DNA from: a virus
Reading direction: 5' to 3' (one strand)
Length of the DNA stretch: 37,402 nt
Virus record (IMG/VR): IMGVR_UViG_3300031669_000107
Coordinates: 1-37,402 of that record
Positions 1-5,495 of the stretch are shown in pieces (the stretch's first letter is position 1; each line of letters begins with the position of its first letter). The notes beneath the pieces are model-generated. The model worked only from the letters and a program-made list of their open reading frames with translations, did not search any database and was not told the origin of the DNA. A program made the translations under genes and the position numbers.

Positions 1-270
1 TGAATCAATTTCACCATCTTTGTTATAATAGTAGACTTCATAGATGTTGCGTCCGGCTAACGTAAAAGGGAACTCACACAATTCTATTGCTGGTATCATC
101 GGCTTTCCGATGATGTGTGTGCACCTGAGTTTTCTTATCCTGTTACCATCATGAATCAAATGACGCACGTTGACTTCTGACCGGTGTGTTATGAGCGCAA
201 ATTGCTTGACCGTGTAATACTTCACGTCGTCTATTACGTGCGGTTCAAGTAGGAACTTTTTCTGTTTCAA
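1..270 (-). CDS. Excisionase/MerR-like helix-turn-helix protein, 5' part (gene spans the join)
   Basis: This is the first 90 codons of a 105-residue protein; the last 15 codons lie at 37228-37275. The likely start is TTG at 270-268, overlapping the TGA stop of the upstream gene as TTGA; a second TTGA overlap occurs at the portal gene. Residues about 17-62 follow the order of a small winged-helix DNA-binding domain of the excisionase/HTH_17 type: an YYTVKQFA start, a RSEVNVRHLI recognition-helix-like stretch, a DGNRIRKLR wing, then IGKPMIPAIEL. Such proteins bind DNA as excisionases or transcription regulators. There is no integrase here, so a regulatory role is more likely. The fold assignment is by pattern only. 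Confidence 0.6.
   Translation of the reverse strand, partial: MKQKKFLLEPHVIDDVKYYTVKQFALITHRSEVNVRHLIHDGNRIRKLRCTHIIGKPMIPAIELCEFPFTLAGRNIYEVYYYNKDGEIDS
2..127. repeat. Left copy of the 126-bp terminal direct repeat
   Basis: Bases 2-127 are identical to 37277-37402. The preceding base differs (T at 1, C at 37276), so the overlap is 127 positions with one mismatch at its edge. The repeat lies inside a coding sequence, and the mismatch is silent there (TCA or TCG, both Ser). Read as an overlap of a circular assembly, the unique genome is about 37,275 bp. A true short terminal repeat of a linear virion genome is the alternative, but a length this close to 127 is a common assembly k-mer size, which favours an assembly overlap. 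Confidence 0.9.
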
Positions 271-626
271 AGTAGACAACCTATATTGTAAAGTTCTGTC
301 CTCAGATCATTCATGTTATGAAACAATCTGACCATTTTTGGTGAATCCTTGCGTAGACTCAGATAAAGTTTCCAATGCCGTGGAGTGTCCAGCGTGAAAT
401 GCTCTTTTGTTTCCGGCACGTCGGCATAGATGAATGTGCAGCCTTGATAGTAGGCAATGAACACATTGTTATTTTTCGTCATTTCCTTCTGAATGTCTGC
501 CATTTCCTGTTCCTTTTCGTACTGGACTTGTTCATTAAACATAAATATTGTTTTCAAAAGTGCAGTAAACATTGCGACAATACATAACCCGGCAAGTACT
601 ACTTCGGTAATGTCATGTGCGTCCAT
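267..626 (-). CDS. Small membrane-anchored protein, unknown function
   Basis: A protein of 119 residues. A hydrophobic helix spans about residues 8-30. It is followed by a short charged segment rich in Glu, Lys and Gln (about 32-52) that could form a coil, then a soluble domain of about 65 residues with no motif I recognise. The topology suggests one membrane anchor near the N terminus. The start overlaps the end of the 34-codon gene upstream by 14 bases, and the stop overlaps the TTG start of the HTH gene, so it sits in the middle of the leftward early operon. Many phage early genes of this shape alter the host envelope or exclude other phages, but nothing here shows that directly. Confidence 0.7.
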   Translation of the reverse strand: MDAHDITEVVLAGLCIVAMFTALLKTIFMFNEQVQYEKEQEMADIQKEMTKNNNVFIAYYQGCTFIYADVPETKEHFTLDTPRHWKLYLSLRKDSPKMVRLFHNMNDLRTELYNIGCLL

Positions 627-717
627 GCCGTTTCATCCATCTGACAAGCCGAATTATTGCAAGAACAACAACACAGCCGGGTAACAGAAACGCAAACAGA
701 AAAAACCCTATCAACAT
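613..717 (-). CDS. 34-residue small membrane protein
   Basis: ATG at 717 follows a strong ribosome binding site, AGAAGGGG, seven bases upstream. The product is almost entirely one hydrophobic helix (residues about 2-24) with a basic tail (RLVRWMKRHGR), so it should insert with the tail in the cytoplasm. An LPGC tetrapeptide inside the helix resembles a lipobox, but there is no basic N terminus before it, so lipidation is doubtful. The gene overlaps the next one by 14 bases. Its 5' leader is highly structured (see 727-814) and part of the ribosome binding site falls in a stem, suggesting translational control. Confidence 0.6.
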   Translation of the reverse strand: MLIGFFLFAFLLPGCVVVLAIIRLVRWMKRHGRT

Positions 718-726
718 GATGAACCC

Positions 727-814
727 CTTCTAAAAGCTGCATCCGAGTGGATGAAGTTTTTAGAAGTGCCGGACGCGCTTGATAACTGCTACGCTATTTT
801 GCATCGTCCGGCAC
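727..814 (-). promoter_or_regulatory. Two-hairpin structured leader upstream of the 34-codon gene
   Basis: Read on the - strand, hairpin 1 has a perfect 10-bp stem (GTGCCGGACG with CGTCCGGCAC, at 805-814 and 766-775) closing a 29-base loop. Hairpin 2 follows directly: outer stem of 9 bp (758-766 with 727-735), a symmetric 4+4 internal loop, inner stem of 5 bp (CATCC/GGATG) and a 4-base loop. The last bases of the outer stem are the start of the AGAAGGGG ribosome binding site of the gene starting at 717. No T-run follows, so this is not a plain terminator. It is more likely a translational control element; the pairing is seen directly and the function is inferred. Confidence 0.55.
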
Positions 815-893
815 ACACAATATTGATTCTAAAATATATTTACCCTTTCGGGCGGACTACGTATTCGCTCCATACTCTGCCTTTACACAGTCC

Positions 894-1463
894 TTAAATG
901 TAAAGGCTAAAGTATGAATCGTCCAGATGTTCACGGACGAAACGCTTCGGATCTTCAAGCACGTTGTTTACAAACCGAAGCTTTTCGCGTGCGTTCTTTG
1001 CCGCCTCTTCAGCTTTCTTCGCAACGGCAAGCTCTTCAAGTTCGGCCATTTCCTTCTTTTCGTCACCCCACCGGACAATCAGAAAGAGTTTCTTCTCTTG
1101 CTTCTCTTCGGTGCGTACACCAACCGCAAATGGATCTGTTGCATTGTTGTTGTAATGCACCTTGATTTCATCGAAGCAATCCATGTCACGCGCAAGAAGG
1201 ATAAGCGCAAGCGCGTCGTATGGAATCGGTGAGAACTTATACTCCGACACCTTGCATTCATTCGGACACAGGGTAGAGACAATGTTTTTGATCCTGTTCG
1301 TCATGGGCAGAAACGGCACGGGCACAACGTTTCTTGCATCCGATGAAACAAGCTCTTTCTGTCCTTCAAGTTCAAGCCTGTTAACCAATTCTTGCCACTG
1401 TGCTGCCTTGTCTGCATCCGTGACAAGTTCTCCGACCTCTTCAATCAAGTAACTCTGCACCAT
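894..1463 (-). CDS. Hypothetical early protein with charged C-terminal helix
   Basis: A protein of 189 residues with no family I can name. ATG at 1463 directly follows the TAA of the upstream gene, and GGAGG sits eight bases before it. The first 125 residues look globular and mixed in composition. Residues about 126-165 are rich in Glu, Lys and Ala and likely form a long helix or coiled coil. No membrane segment or metal-binding motif is seen. It is the last member of a four-gene overlapping block (2667 to 894), so it probably works with or is co-expressed with those neighbours. Confidence 0.7.
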   Translation of the reverse strand: MVQSYLIEEVGELVTDADKAAQWQELVNRLELEGQKELVSSDARNVVPVPFLPMTNRIKNIVSTLCPNECKVSEYKFSPIPYDALALILLARDMDCFDEIKVHYNNNATDPFAVGVRTEEKQEKKLFLIVRWGDEKKEMAELEELAVAKKAEEAAKNAREKLRFVNNVLEDPKRFVREHLDDSYFSLYI

Positions 1464-1817
1464 TTAATTTTCCTCCATTGATTTCTTTTCGACTTTGCAT
1501 GTATTGCTTTCTTTCGATGAAAAACGACCAGACTTCGGCAATGCAAAAATACTTAGTTCGCTTTGTTTGCCAACGTCTGCAGAAGCTATTTCTGCAGATT
1601 TTACAGATCGCTCTTCCTTCGCTTTACGCTCTGCCTGTTGCCGATCATACGCGGATCTAACAAAAGCTCTTCGCACCGCCGAATCGCGCACGGCAATAAT
1701 CACTGGTGCCGCAATCTCGTGCGTTGCAGTGAGTTTTTCGACAGGTGGTAATGCTGGAAGAGCGTTGTTGATTGACTGCATGGCTTGTTTGCGTTTGTTG
1801 CGTTCGGCTTTGTTCAT
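1464..1817 (-). CDS. Small basic, probably disordered early protein
   Basis: A protein of 117 residues, strongly basic at both ends (KAERNKRKQ near the start, many Lys and Arg at about 58-75) and rich in Ala, Ser and Glu. Low complexity suggests much of it is disordered or helical. The start ATG overlaps the stop of the upstream gene as ATGA, preceded by AAGGAAA. The 3' end (ATGGAGGAAAATTAA) also carries the ribosome binding site of the next gene. No family is recognised. A nucleic-acid-binding role would suit the charge but is not shown. Confidence 0.65.
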   Translation of the reverse strand: MNKAERNKRKQAMQSINNALPALPPVEKLTATHEIAAPVIIAVRDSAVRRAFVRSAYDRQQAERKAKEERSVKSAEIASADVGKQSELSIFALPKSGRFSSKESNTCKVEKKSMEEN

Positions 1818-2383
1818 GACTGCATTTCCTTGGCTACTTGATCTACAAGGCGGTGAAGCATTTCAGTAACAACTTTGAATGGAGCTTCTTTTTTCTCTTT
1901 CTTCGCGATGTAGAGCTTTATGCTTGCTTCAACGAATCTGTTATGCATTATCACGTATGCATTTTCAAGCGTGTTCAACTCGTCAACGGCACGACGTGCA
2001 TTTATTTTGTTTGATATATAGAATGCCGTGCCGATTGATCTATTTCCAGAATATCTAACTGCACCGGTTTCCGCATCCCATTCCCATTCCTTTACGTCGT
2101 GCTCTGTTGATTCTTGAATGATTGCTTCAGGTTGCTTATTTTTTTCGGCAACAAGTTGCATGATTTCTTTCTTCTGTTGCTGGACGATCTTTGAAGATTC
2201 CGACAAATCAATAGCACGCTTTGCAAGCTGCTTTTCGAGATAGTTTAGCCGTGCTGCGATTGCTTCGCCAACAAAGAAAACCTTGTCAGTATGGATACCC
2301 TTCAAGCAACAAAGAACTTCCGAATTATCGTGTCTTTTGACATTCCTCGTTCCCGCTTGGAAAAACCACCAATTATCACTCAT
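1814..2383 (-). CDS. Hypothetical early protein with coiled coil
   Basis: A protein of 189 residues. The N terminus is aromatic (NWWFF), and residues about 42-82 contain heptad-like leucines and many Lys, Gln and Glu that predict a coiled coil. A mixed domain follows (about 95-135), then a second helical segment (about 135-189). The ATG overlaps the stop of the upstream gene as ATGA, and the stop overlaps the next start the same way, so it is part of a coupled four-gene set. No known family, membrane segment or catalytic motif is visible. Confidence 0.7.
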   Translation of the reverse strand: MSDNWWFFQAGTRNVKRHDNSEVLCCLKGIHTDKVFFVGEAIAARLNYLEKQLAKRAIDLSESSKIVQQQKKEIMQLVAEKNKQPEAIIQESTEHDVKEWEWDAETGAVRYSGNRSIGTAFYISNKINARRAVDELNTLENAYVIMHNRFVEASIKLYIAKKEKKEAPFKVVTEMLHRLVDQVAKEMQS

Positions 2384-2667
2384 GATTTGGAATCTTCCTC
2401 TATCTCTTCAACGGTCGGAAGATAGTGTGCGCTCAAGTTCTGCACTGCTTTCATATCGTGATGCTTAGGCTTTATGATGTTGCCACCATCCGCGTACAAC
2501 TTCACAAGTCCGGCTAAAGCTTCGTCGATAGGGGTTTTTTCATATCGACACCGATCTGCGAATGCACGAAATGTTTCAGATTTCACCGTTGCATAGACTT
2601 TGCGGAACGGTCGAAACGTGTCACTCTCGTGCATGTCCGTTTTTCTGTCTGCCTTTTTTGTGTCCAC
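2380..2667 (-). CDS. Possible ribbon-helix-helix regulator
   Basis: I place the start at GTG 2667, because GGAGGT lies exactly seven bases upstream (2680-2675). A TTG at 2712 and an ATG at 2682 are in frame but lack such a site. The product is then 95 residues. Residues about 20-55 (KVYATVKSETFRAFADRC followed by a helix with LAGLVKLYADGG) fit a beta strand and two helices of the MetJ/Arc/CopG class, which bind DNA as dimers. The match is by pattern only. It is first in a block of four overlapping genes and follows an intrinsic terminator at 2783-2811, so it may have its own promoter, though no convincing one was found. Confidence 0.5.
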   Translation of the reverse strand: MDTKKADRKTDMHESDTFRPFRKVYATVKSETFRAFADRCRYEKTPIDEALAGLVKLYADGGNIIKPKHHDMKAVQNLSAHYLPTVEEIEEDSKS

Positions 2668-2782
2668 CGTGTGAACCTCCATGAATCGATACTTGAGTGT
2701 ATCACAATTCAACCCAGCGTGCGCATAACATTTTGTTATAATTTCTTGAATATGTAAATACAGTTTCTGATTCGAGCAAAGA

Positions 2783-2811
2783 AAAACCGCCCTTGTGTGA
2801 TAGGCGGTTTT
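2783..2811 (-). terminator. Intrinsic terminator after the Cys-rich protein gene
   Basis: AAAACCGCC (2783-2791) and GGCGGTTTT (2803-2811) form a 9-bp stem with an 11-base loop. On the - strand the stem ends in a run of five T. It lies six bases beyond the stop of the gene at 2817. The A-tract on the other side means it could work in both directions. Confidence 0.8.
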
Positions 2812-2816
2812 AACAT

Positions 2817-3278
2817 TTAGCTGATAATGATGTCAAAAGCGTAGATTCCACCGAGTGACCGGTAATGAATCGCTGCGTTGTCGGCGCTCTGCAGCCGGTA
2901 GATTCTTGAAATGTTGTACTCTCCGCCCTCAAGGTGTAAATATTCATCCGGTCGCATTTCGTTGAATGCACTATTCTGCTTTTTCGCATCGATCTGGACA
3001 ACTGCAATGTCGATCATAAGCAACTTGGAGTCAATAGTTGACGGTGCACATTGTGCAACGTCAACTTTCAGGATTTCATTGATGTTGGAAAAGATCATTT
3101 TTTCCTCTTTGTTTTCGAACAGCAAGTCATATTGCCTTGCTTCAAGGTTTTCTATTGCCTGTCGCAAGCCAACCCCGTGATTCACTCCACCACAAATACA
3201 AGTGCATCGCATGCTTTTTGCATTATAGCATTTTTCATCGCATTTGTGTGCACCATCTGAACTAATTAGAATAATCAT
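2817..3278 (-). CDS. Cys-rich putative metal-binding early protein
   Basis: A protein of 153 residues. The N-terminal 35 residues hold a cluster of possible metal ligands: C13, C17, C25, C27, C29 and H34, in the string CTCICGGVNHG. I have seen similar CxC-GG-NHG segments in conserved phage and bacterial proteins of unknown function, and zinc or iron-sulfur binding is plausible. The remaining 115 residues are a mixed alpha/beta region without a known motif. ATG at 3278 has GGAG nine bases upstream. The gene stands alone between two intrinsic terminators (3301-3332 and 2783-2811), so it is either reached by read-through or has an undetected promoter. Confidence 0.65.
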   Translation of the reverse strand: MIILISSDGAHKCDEKCYNAKSMRCTCICGGVNHGVGLRQAIENLEARQYDLLFENKEEKMIFSNINEILKVDVAQCAPSTIDSKLLMIDIAVVQIDAKKQNSAFNEMRPDEYLHLEGGEYNISRIYRLQSADNAAIHYRSLGGIYAFDIIIS

Positions 3279-3300
3279 TTGTTATTTCTCCACAAACAAA

Positions 3301-3332
3301 AAACCCGTATACCGTTGTCGATATACGGGTTT
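3301..3332 (-). terminator. Intrinsic terminator after the 175-residue early protein gene
   Basis: AAACCCGTATA (3301-3311) pairs perfectly with TATACGGGTTT (3322-3332), giving an 11-bp stem with a 10-base loop, and is followed on the - strand by a run of six T. It lies about 20 bases after the stop at 3354. Confidence 0.85.
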
Positions 3333-3353
3333 GAAATGTTGATCGTGATCTTT

Positions 3354-3881
3354 TTACAGCTGTCGCGCTTCTGCCGGAAGATAGCCGATCCAGCCGGTCG
3401 GCGCTTCCGCACCGGCACCTTTCACGCGGTACAGCTCTGCCTGTTCGTCGAACTCGATCCAGATTCGATCTTCAGGATTCGGCACAAGTATCAGCTTGCG
3501 GGTGACAGCAACCATTTCTGGCCGACCGATATGAAACGTTTTGAAGATGTCCATTTCGGAAAGCACATGGTCAGTGGCTGCAAGGAACGCGGAACGGATC
3601 TGAACGTTGATGTTCACACCGACGGACCGTGAAGTTCGGCCAGAACCCTTGCCGATAAACAGCGTGATGTCGTCAACCAGTGTGCCAAGTTCAGCTTTGT
3701 TTCCTGTGACGAACTTTGCGATTCGCGCACGCGCTGCACGTCGTGCTTCAACTTTCGCTTTCTTGGCTGCAAGCTCTTCAGCTGTCAGAGTGACGGTTGG
3801 CACGGTGCCGGGTACCACGGACGTCTGTGCGGACTTTGCGGACTTTGCTTCGGTTGACGGATTGTCGTTTTCTTTTGCCAT
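3354..3881 (-). CDS. Abundant-type early protein, unknown function (own promoter and terminator)
   Basis: I use ATG 3881 (start MAKENDN), which has AGAGG seven bases upstream; an in-frame ATG at 3923 lacks a site and would fall in the leader hairpin. The product has 175 residues: a Ser/Thr/Ala-rich tail (about 1-40), a basic helix rich in Ala, Arg and Lys (about 41-65), then a globular domain. It has a near-consensus promoter at 3941-3969 and a strong terminator at 3301-3332, so it forms a monocistronic unit, a layout often seen for strongly expressed early proteins. No family is recognised. Confidence 0.75.
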   Translation of the reverse strand: MAKENDNPSTEAKSAKSAQTSVVPGTVPTVTLTAEELAAKKAKVEARRAARARIAKFVTGNKAELGTLVDDITLFIGKGSGRTSRSVGVNINVQIRSAFLAATDHVLSEMDIFKTFHIGRPEMVAVTRKLILVPNPEDRIWIEFDEQAELYRVKGAGAEAPTGWIGYLPAEARQL

Positions 3882-3907
3882 AGTAGAACCTCTTTCCATC
3901 GAAAATG

Positions 3908-3927
3908 CAGCTTGCATACACAAGCTG
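3908..3927 (-). promoter_or_regulatory. 7-bp inverted repeat in the early leader
   Basis: CAGCTTG (3908-3914) and CAAGCTG (3921-3927) flank a 6-base loop. It lies just downstream of the expected transcription start of the 3941-3969 promoter and upstream of ATG 3881. It could be an operator or a stabilising 5' hairpin. Confidence 0.5.
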
Positions 3928-3940
3928 TTACGTTGCTACA

Positions 3941-3969
3941 ATACTAATGGATATTTCTCGTTCTGTCAA
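3941..3969 (-). promoter_or_regulatory. Sigma70-type early promoter
   Basis: On the - strand: TTGACA (3969-3964), a 17-base spacer, and TAGTAT (3946-3941). The -35 box is a perfect consensus and the -10 box matches four of six. It drives the gene starting at 3881, about 60 bases downstream. Confidence 0.8.
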
Positions 3970-3973
3970 CCAT

Positions 3974-4279
3974 TCAGCACAACCTACCTTTTATTTCGCT
4001 GAATACCTGCACTTCAAAATCTGGCCGAATCAACCAGTCATCATCTTCGAATGCGACACCATTGTCATACTGCACAAACTCACGTCTGTTTAGTAAGTAT
4101 CCAGCCTTGTCAGAAATTGCTTCTATAGTAGGTGCAATTTCCTCTGTGCGGACTATCAGTTCACCACAATGCGCGTGGTTGATCCAAAGCACCACTATCG
4201 CGTGCCATGTGCCGTATGGACGCACAGCAACGTGTGTGAAGGGTTTTCGGAACATCCTGTATTCAATTCGTTCGGACAT
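3974..4279 (-). CDS. Hypothetical early protein, 101 residues
   Basis: I choose ATG 4279 (MSERIEYRM) because GGAGG lies eight bases upstream at 4292-4288; an upstream in-frame ATG in the same ATGGAGG string would overlap that site. The protein is a small mixed alpha/beta domain with several aromatic residues and an acidic EDDDW patch near residue 80. No family, membrane segment or metal motif is seen. It is followed at once by the promoter of the next gene, so transcripts from 4856 would run through that promoter. Confidence 0.7.
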   Translation of the reverse strand: MSERIEYRMFRKPFTHVAVRPYGTWHAIVVLWINHAHCGELIVRTEEIAPTIEAISDKAGYLLNRREFVQYDNGVAFEDDDWLIRPDFEVQVFSEIKGRLC

Positions 4280-4430
4280 AGGTCGAACCTCCATTGTTGA
4301 TTGTTTCCTTCTCTCATCACACGGCACCGTTGCCGCGCACTCTGTCAAAGATCAAGATGGATGTTACAGCGTATTAGTCGTGGTCATCAGCAATAATCAA
4401 ATCGGCAGTTATACCGTGCTCTTCTCGGTA

Positions 4431-4502
4431 TCATTTCTCGTTTTCGGGTCTTTGCGATGATTTCCGCACAGCTGCCAATTTTTCCGTGTCAAATCTGTTC
4501 AT
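4431..4502 (-). CDS. 23-codon small ORF with strong ribosome binding site
   Basis: ATG at 4502 is preceded by GGAGG nine bases upstream, inside the last codons of the gene at 4489-4809, which it overlaps by 14 bases. The product is a short charged peptide (MNRFDTEKLAAVRKS start). The ribosome site is the same GGAGGTTCGA string used for the gene at 4279, which is the main support. Without a homologue it could be a real small protein or a translational relay. Confidence 0.4.
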   Translation of the reverse strand: MNRFDTEKLAAVRKSSQRPENEK

Positions 4503-4809
4503 TTTTTCGAACCTCCATTTGTTTGATTGCTTCGTCGATACTGAAGTCAATGAATGTGCACCATCGTGCAAAGTCCACTTGATGCAAGTAACAAACTTGA
4601 ATTGAATCCGGCTCAAAGTAGACTGGACCATTGTTGGCGAAGTAGAAATAGCCGTTACCACGCACAAGTTCTAATCCGTACGTCGGATACTTTTGGGCAA
4701 TGTGTGCGTTTAGATTTTTCATTGTGGCTTTCATTTCGGATGGATGACGGAGCACCTGTTCAGAAATCTTTTCAACGGACGTGATATCAGAAACTGTTGC
4801 TTTTTGCAT
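4489..4809 (-). CDS. First gene of the leftward early operon, unknown function
   Basis: A protein of 106 residues, start ATG 4809 with AGAGG six bases upstream. It is the first gene after the promoter at 4828-4856, so probably among the earliest made. The N-terminal 35 residues look helical (SVEKISEQVL and following) and the rest looks like a small alpha/beta fold with aromatic strands (GYFYFANNGPVYF). No membrane segment or known motif. Its position next to the control region suits a host-takeover or regulatory role, which is inference. Confidence 0.7.
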   Translation of the reverse strand: MQKATVSDITSVEKISEQVLRHPSEMKATMKNLNAHIAQKYPTYGLELVRGNGYFYFANNGPVYFEPDSIQVCYLHQVDFARWCTFIDFSIDEAIKQMEVRKNEQI

Positions 4810-4827
4810 TTCTAACCTCTTGATGTA

Positions 4828-4856
4828 ATAGTATCATATTTTGATATGTGCGTCAA
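4828..4856 (-). promoter_or_regulatory. Sigma70-type promoter for the leftward early operon
   Basis: On the - strand: TTGACG (4856-4851), a 17-base spacer, and TACTAT (4833-4828), each close to consensus. The spacer holds a short palindrome CATATCAAAATATG, a possible operator. It lies about 20 bases upstream of ATG 4809 and about 55 bases from the first TGTGACA element. Confidence 0.8.
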
Positions 4857-4911
4857 GTAAATGTTTATATTAATTTGATCAAGTTCATCCAGACAACAAG
4901 AATAGACGCGG

Positions 4912-5391
4912 GTGTCACAGCCGGGTACAGGGAACGATGATGTAAGTGTATATGCTGTAGTGATTTAACTTGTGCGTTTTACATTTTAGAGGAAGTGGAT
5001 GTGTCACAAGATAAGTTGTTGTATTATAACGAATTATTTTTCGCAGTGTCACAGCTGGCACAGTGGTGTCACAGGCTATTTTGTTGTGTTGTATAGAGTT
5101 GCGTGATTTTTTGCCTCTGTGACACGGTTTTTCTCTCAAAAAATCGGAAAAAGGAATCACATATTTTGGAGATATTTTATTATGGAGGATTATCAAGTGA
5201 AAAATGAATCTCAAGTAAGTCACTTGAGATAGGTGGGTTTCCCTTACTCGGTCACTTTCGAAAATGCTGTCACAACTGTCACAAATAGGCTAAATCTTTA
5301 TGTGATAGGGAGATAAGCTGTGACACTCCTGTGACAGCTGTGACACTGCGAAAAATATCTCTATATATTATAAGAACTTATTTTGTGACAC
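4912..5391. repeat. Iteron-like array of eleven TGTGACA elements (candidate origin/operator region)
   Basis: The gene-free stretch 4810-5495 holds eleven copies of the 7-mer TGTGACA or its complement TGTCACA, mostly inside the 9-mer CTGTGACAC. As TGTCACA: 4912-4920, 5001-5009, 5046-5054, 5066-5074, 5268-5274, 5277-5283. As TGTGACA: 5117-5125, 5318-5326, 5329-5337, 5338-5346, 5383-5391. Two at 5046 and 5066 are 20 bp apart, the spacing of two helix turns. An AT-rich stretch (5347-5382) lies between the last two copies. Clustered short repeats with an AT-rich flank are typical of iteron origins, and also of multi-site operators between divergent promoters; both readings are open. The array separates the leftward early block from the rightward late block. 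Confidence 0.75.
5208..5230. promoter_or_regulatory. Perfect 9-bp palindrome in the control region
   Basis: ATCTCAAGT (5208-5216) and ACTTGAGAT (5222-5230) flank five bases. It sits in the gap between the two halves of the iteron array and resembles the palindrome at 26085-26105, at 16 of 20 positions in the aligned part. Likely a dimeric protein binding site; a hairpin in RNA is also possible. Confidence 0.6.
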
Positions 5392-5432
5392 CTCCGTTCT
5401 CTCCACTATGTGGAAAATATGGCGCTTTCGAG

Positions 5433-5450
5433 CACCAGAAACACCAGAAA
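5433..5450. repeat. Tandem 9-bp repeat upstream of the terminase genes
   Basis: CACCAGAAA occurs twice in tandem (5433-5441, 5442-5450), about 45 bases before the first late gene. It is short but exact. It could be a terminase (pac/cos-type) or regulator binding site given its place directly before the small terminase gene. Confidence 0.4.
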
Positions 5451-5495
5451 TGAACCGAAATCTTCTATTATACGCTCTTTATAGATGGTTAATAT

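Noticed and set aside
834-876. 14-codon frame on the - strand with an AAAGG sequence upstream, just before the structured leader
   Set aside because: Very short, with a poorly placed ribosome site and no protein-like feature; I cannot tell it from chance.
2729-2745. Extended -10 like TGTTATAAT on the + strand
   Set aside because: No -35 box at the right distance and no + strand gene downstream; could at most make an antisense RNA.
4411-4431. ATACCG/CGGTAT hairpin as a terminator
   Set aside because: Stem of only six pairs with no T-run on either strand.
4915-5223. 102-codon frame on the - strand across the control region
   Set aside because: It starts at GTG without a ribosome site, its codons are simply the TGTCACA repeats and AT-rich DNA read through, and it would overlap the iteron array; no protein-like pattern.
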